This document shows positions 6,848 to 8,888 of a DNA stretch of 8,888 nucleotides, in pieces. The notes beneath the pieces were generated by a model. The model did not search any database and was not told the origin of the DNA. It worked only from the letters and a program-made list of their open reading frames with translations. The stretch covers positions 1-8,888 of the forward strand of contig JAEYUU010000509.1 of assembly GCA_023429545.1 (NCBI GenBank), in the 5' to 3' direction. The first letter of the stretch is position 1, and every line of letters begins with the position of its first letter. A program made the position numbers and the translations under genes. This DNA is from Verrucomicrobiota bacterium. Its GTDB lineage: Bacteria; Verrucomicrobiota; Verrucomicrobiia; Verrucomicrobiales; Verrucomicrobiaceae.

Positions 6848-8023
6848 TCAGGCTGGCTTTCCGGAGAGGGGAAGTTCCAGGTGGGTCCCTCGGGACACAT
6901 CTGGCGGGAGGATGCGGGTGAGGTGGGACCACCACTTCTCGCCCTCTTCTTGAGCCGCGCTCACGCAGGCTGTTCTGAGAGTCTCAACAGAGAATGGGGC
7001 AGCGGCCATTTCGCGAAAGGTATCGGCATGAACTCGCAGCCATGCGGCGAGACCATGAGAATCGCCCACCGTGAAAGTCCCGTGATGCGTGCCCGCGTCC
7101 GCCAGACTACGAGCAATGGACCCATCCAGCGGACCAACCCAGACTACAGGCCTTGGCAACAATCTCAAAAGAGCAAACTTGGACGGCCACAACAGCCCCC
7201 TCAATTCGGGCCGCTGGGTCGCTATGAGTACGTGTGCCTTGAGCAGGGAAGCTATGAGATCCTCCGCAGGGGCATAGCTTTCCCAGTAGCAATGCTGGAG
7301 CGCCAGTTCTGTTGCTTTGCTCCTGGCAGCTGCCCAGGCATTGCCGCCGCCTTGAAAAATGAGATCGAACGGCTGTCCAGCGTCTTCGAGCAGCCGCTGG
7401 GCTTGGAGCAGGGTCTCATATTCGTGGGCACGGCCGAGATTCCCGGAGTACAGCCAGCGAATGCGGTCCGGCAGGGGGGGGACGAGTTTCGCAGGAAGCG
7501 TGGCGTGTATAGGAGGCCATGGTGCGGAGACGAAGCCCCGCGGATCGTCCTTCAACTGGAGATGTCGAAGCATGTCGCTGTCCAGACAGGCGATGAGCTT
7601 GCATGACGCGTAACCGAGGGACATGGCCCATCCGGCAAGGGTATGCACCACCCCGCCAGCGCGGATTTCGCCCAAGGCAGCCGCGGTGTCCGGATACACA
7701 TCCATGGCCCAGTGCACCAGCTTGGTGCGCTTGAGTCCCGCCAGAAGGGAGGCGATGAAAAGGACTCCGGGAGGGTCGGTCAGGCAGATGATGCAGTCGG
7801 GACGTTTTGCGGTGAGACCCATCCTAAAGAGACGCAGAAGGATGCGCACCTCGTGCAGCCAGCGCCGCCACCCAGTGGGGCGAAGTTCCCGGTATCCCAC
7901 CTCCGCACCGAGATGAGCGACCTCGGCACCTTTTTCACGAAGCATGCGGGTCAGATCCGCCACCAACACAGCAGTAGGTGCCGGATCTGGCGGAATGTAC
8001 TTGTTGATGACAAGGATTCGCAT
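6848..8023 (-). CDS. Glycosyltransferase family 4, WbuB/WcaI-like
   Basis: This is a cytoplasmic or membrane-peripheral GT-B glycosyltransferase of 391 residues that probably adds a sugar from a nucleotide donor to the lipid-linked intermediate. Visible marks are an N-terminal Rossmann-type start (MRILVINKYIPPDPAPTA), LTDPPGVLFIASLLAG (about 81-96), the WbuB/WcaI-like DVYPDTAAALGE (108-119), the hinge and donor-domain start YSGNLGRAHEYETLL (192-206), a GGG-containing nucleotide-site strand (LIFQGGG, about 221-227) and the WPSKFALL segment (279-286) near the donor site. A strict EX7E pair is not evident there. ATG 8023 overlaps the upstream TGA by one base (TGATG), which suggests translational coupling; an in-frame TTG one codon earlier (8026) is a less likely start. 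Its stop lies one base before the next gene. Donor sugar and linkage cannot be read from sequence. Confidence 0.9.
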   Translation of the reverse strand: MRILVINKYIPPDPAPTAVLVADLTRMLREKGAEVAHLGAEVGYRELRPTGWRRWLHEVRILLRLFRMGLTAKRPDCIICLTDPPGVLFIASLLAGLKRTKLVHWAMDVYPDTAAALGEIRAGGVVHTLAGWAMSLGYASCKLIACLDSDMLRHLQLKDDPRGFVSAPWPPIHATLPAKLVPPLPDRIRWLYSGNLGRAHEYETLLQAQRLLEDAGQPFDLIFQGGGNAWAAARSKATELALQHCYWESYAPAEDLIASLLKAHVLIATQRPELRGLLWPSKFALLRLLPRPVVWVGPLDGSIARSLADAGTHHGTFTVGDSHGLAAWLRVHADTFREMAAAPFSVETLRTACVSAAQEEGEKWWSHLTRILPPDVSRGTHLELPLSGKPA

Positions 8024-8888
8024 CAAGACTCAGAGAATCTCCGCCCGCGGATCTTTGAGTATATCCAAGTCGCGATCATCCAGCCCAAGAGGGCGTAAGA
8101 GAAGAGCAACACTTCCTGCACGGATCTCCAGCCTACGAAGAGCATCATGGTCATGTACCCATAGAACATGGGGCCTACCGAGCCGCTTGAAGCGGAAAAA
8201 AGCGGACTGCTCATTCGGGACAGGCGACCGAATATCCAGCCCATCAAGACCACGGCGAAGTAGCCCCAGGATACCCATGATTCACCTATGATCGAAATAG
8301 AGAGAGAAGCACCCTTATCGTCAAAATCCTGAAGTTTAAATCCGCCATCGATTGGCTTGTTCTCCCAGAACACGCGGGGGATCGGCCGCACGAGAATGTA
8401 CCAGCCGTATCTCCAATAGACGTAAGGGTGATGCTCCGGAACGATGGAGTAGATTTGTGCAAGTCTGTAGAAGTTGTCGTCCACCGCGAGACCTTTTGGG
8501 GCACCTTCGGCCACATCTTCCCCCTGCATGGTCTTCCATGCGATGGTGCTGGCATTGGAGGCTCCAATCTGACCAACGCCGAGCGTGCGAACAACCAACA
8601 TGGCCTGCATCACCCACAGGATAACGATAATGACGCCGGCTGAGGCGAAAAGCTGCCAGACACGAACCCGTTCGCGATCCAACACCCAATAAGTCAGGGC
8701 CGAACCCAAACACACACCGATGATACGCCGGGAACCGGAATGCATGAGAAAGATGAGGAAGATCACGGCGAACAAAATGCCAACAAGGGTGGCCGGATGC
8801 AGGAATCCCTTCCGGCGCATGAGCATCACAGCCAAAGTGGGAAGGAGATATCCGAAATAGGTGAGGTGGTCCACGAACGCATTCCAGC
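8023..8888 (-). CDS. Wzy-like oligosaccharide repeat-unit polymerase (5' part outside window)
   Basis: This is the C-terminal part (288 codons) of a multi-pass membrane protein; the frame remains open to the right edge (W-N-A-F precedes a GTG at 8874), so the start lies outside. At least seven or eight hydrophobic segments are visible. Between them is a large polar loop carrying YGWYILVRPIPRVFWENKP, a pattern typical of Wzy-type O-antigen and oligosaccharide polymerases (PR-x-x-W-x-x-KP). It is followed by IGESWVSWGYFAVVLMGWIFG, similar to the GE-x(4)-G segment of the same families. A basic tail (KIRGRRF) closes the protein. Its stop overlaps the start of the glycosyltransferase gene by one base. 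By family, it joins lipid-linked repeat units on the periplasmic face of the inner membrane. Wzy proteins diverge strongly, so the call rests on topology, the PR...KP loop and operon context. Confidence 0.8.
   Translation of the reverse strand, partial: WNAFVDHLTYFGYLLPTLAVMLMRRKGFLHPATLVGILFAVIFLIFLMHSGSRRIIGVCLGSALTYWVLDRERVRVWQLFASAGVIIVILWVMQAMLVVRTLGVGQIGASNASTIAWKTMQGEDVAEGAPKGLAVDDNFYRLAQIYSIVPEHHPYVYWRYGWYILVRPIPRVFWENKPIDGGFKLQDFDDKGASLSISIIGESWVSWGYFAVVLMGWIFGRLSRMSSPLFSASSGSVGPMFYGYMTMMLFVGWRSVQEVLLFSYALLGWMIATWIYSKIRGRRFSES

Noticed and set aside
6847..6900. ATG 6900 as start of the WecA-like enzyme
   Set aside because: It would overlap the glycosyltransferase by over 50 bases and add a Pro-rich non-membrane stretch; ATG 6846 gives a one-base gap and a normal membrane-protein start.
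6845..7606. 253-codon + strand frame opposite the glycosyltransferase
   Set aside because: The minus-strand frame carries all the GT4 motifs; this frame looks like composition-driven shadow sequence.
1..8888. CRISPR array, tRNA/rRNA genes, insertion sequence or transposase
   Set aside because: No regularly spaced repeats, tRNA-like folds or transposase motifs were seen; the sequence is almost fully occupied by the six genes.

Overview
The window holds six protein-coding genes in dense, GC-rich bacterial DNA with weak or absent Shine-Dalgarno sequences. The gene set (RNase D, an NtrC-type response regulator, a surface-polysaccharide operon with a TPR-tailed O-antigen ligase-like protein) and the overall protein style suggest a Gram-negative bacterium. 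Verrucomicrobiota (Verrucomicrobium/Prosthecobacter-like) is my best guess. That placement is an impression from protein style and has not been tested.

Layout: a perfect hairpin lies at the left edge (1-24), followed by rnd (RNase D) on the + strand. rnd converges on a minus-strand NtrC-family response regulator (1312-2670). The regulator has its own plausible sigma70-like promoter at 2710-2738 and an inverted repeat further upstream. A strong minus-strand rho-independent terminator (2850-2880) closes the next unit. That unit is a tightly packed minus-strand operon entering from the right edge: a Wzy-like repeat-unit polymerase (8023-8888, 5' end outside the window), a GT4 glycosyltransferase (6848-8023), a WecA/TagO-type sugar-1-phosphate transferase (5404-6846), and an O-antigen ligase/polymerase-fold protein with a large TPR-type tail (2916 to about 5390). 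Junctions are a 1-nt overlap, a 1-nt gap and a short gap or overlap, so the four genes are probably co-transcribed and translationally coupled.

How the genes work together (inference from families): the WecA-like enzyme starts a glycan on undecaprenyl phosphate at the inner membrane, the GT4 enzyme adds a sugar, and the two multi-pass proteins polymerise the glycan and/or transfer it to an acceptor. This is a Wzx/Wzy-type pathway for O-antigen or exopolysaccharide. No flippase is visible and it may lie outside the window.

The most unusual item is the response regulator. Its receiver and Fis-type DNA-binding domains look intact. Its central sigma54-activator AAA+ domain lacks the GAFTGA loop, the Walker B aspartate, the sensor II arginine and other catalytic positions, which suggests a phosphorylation-controlled DNA-binding protein that no longer drives sigma54 polymerase.
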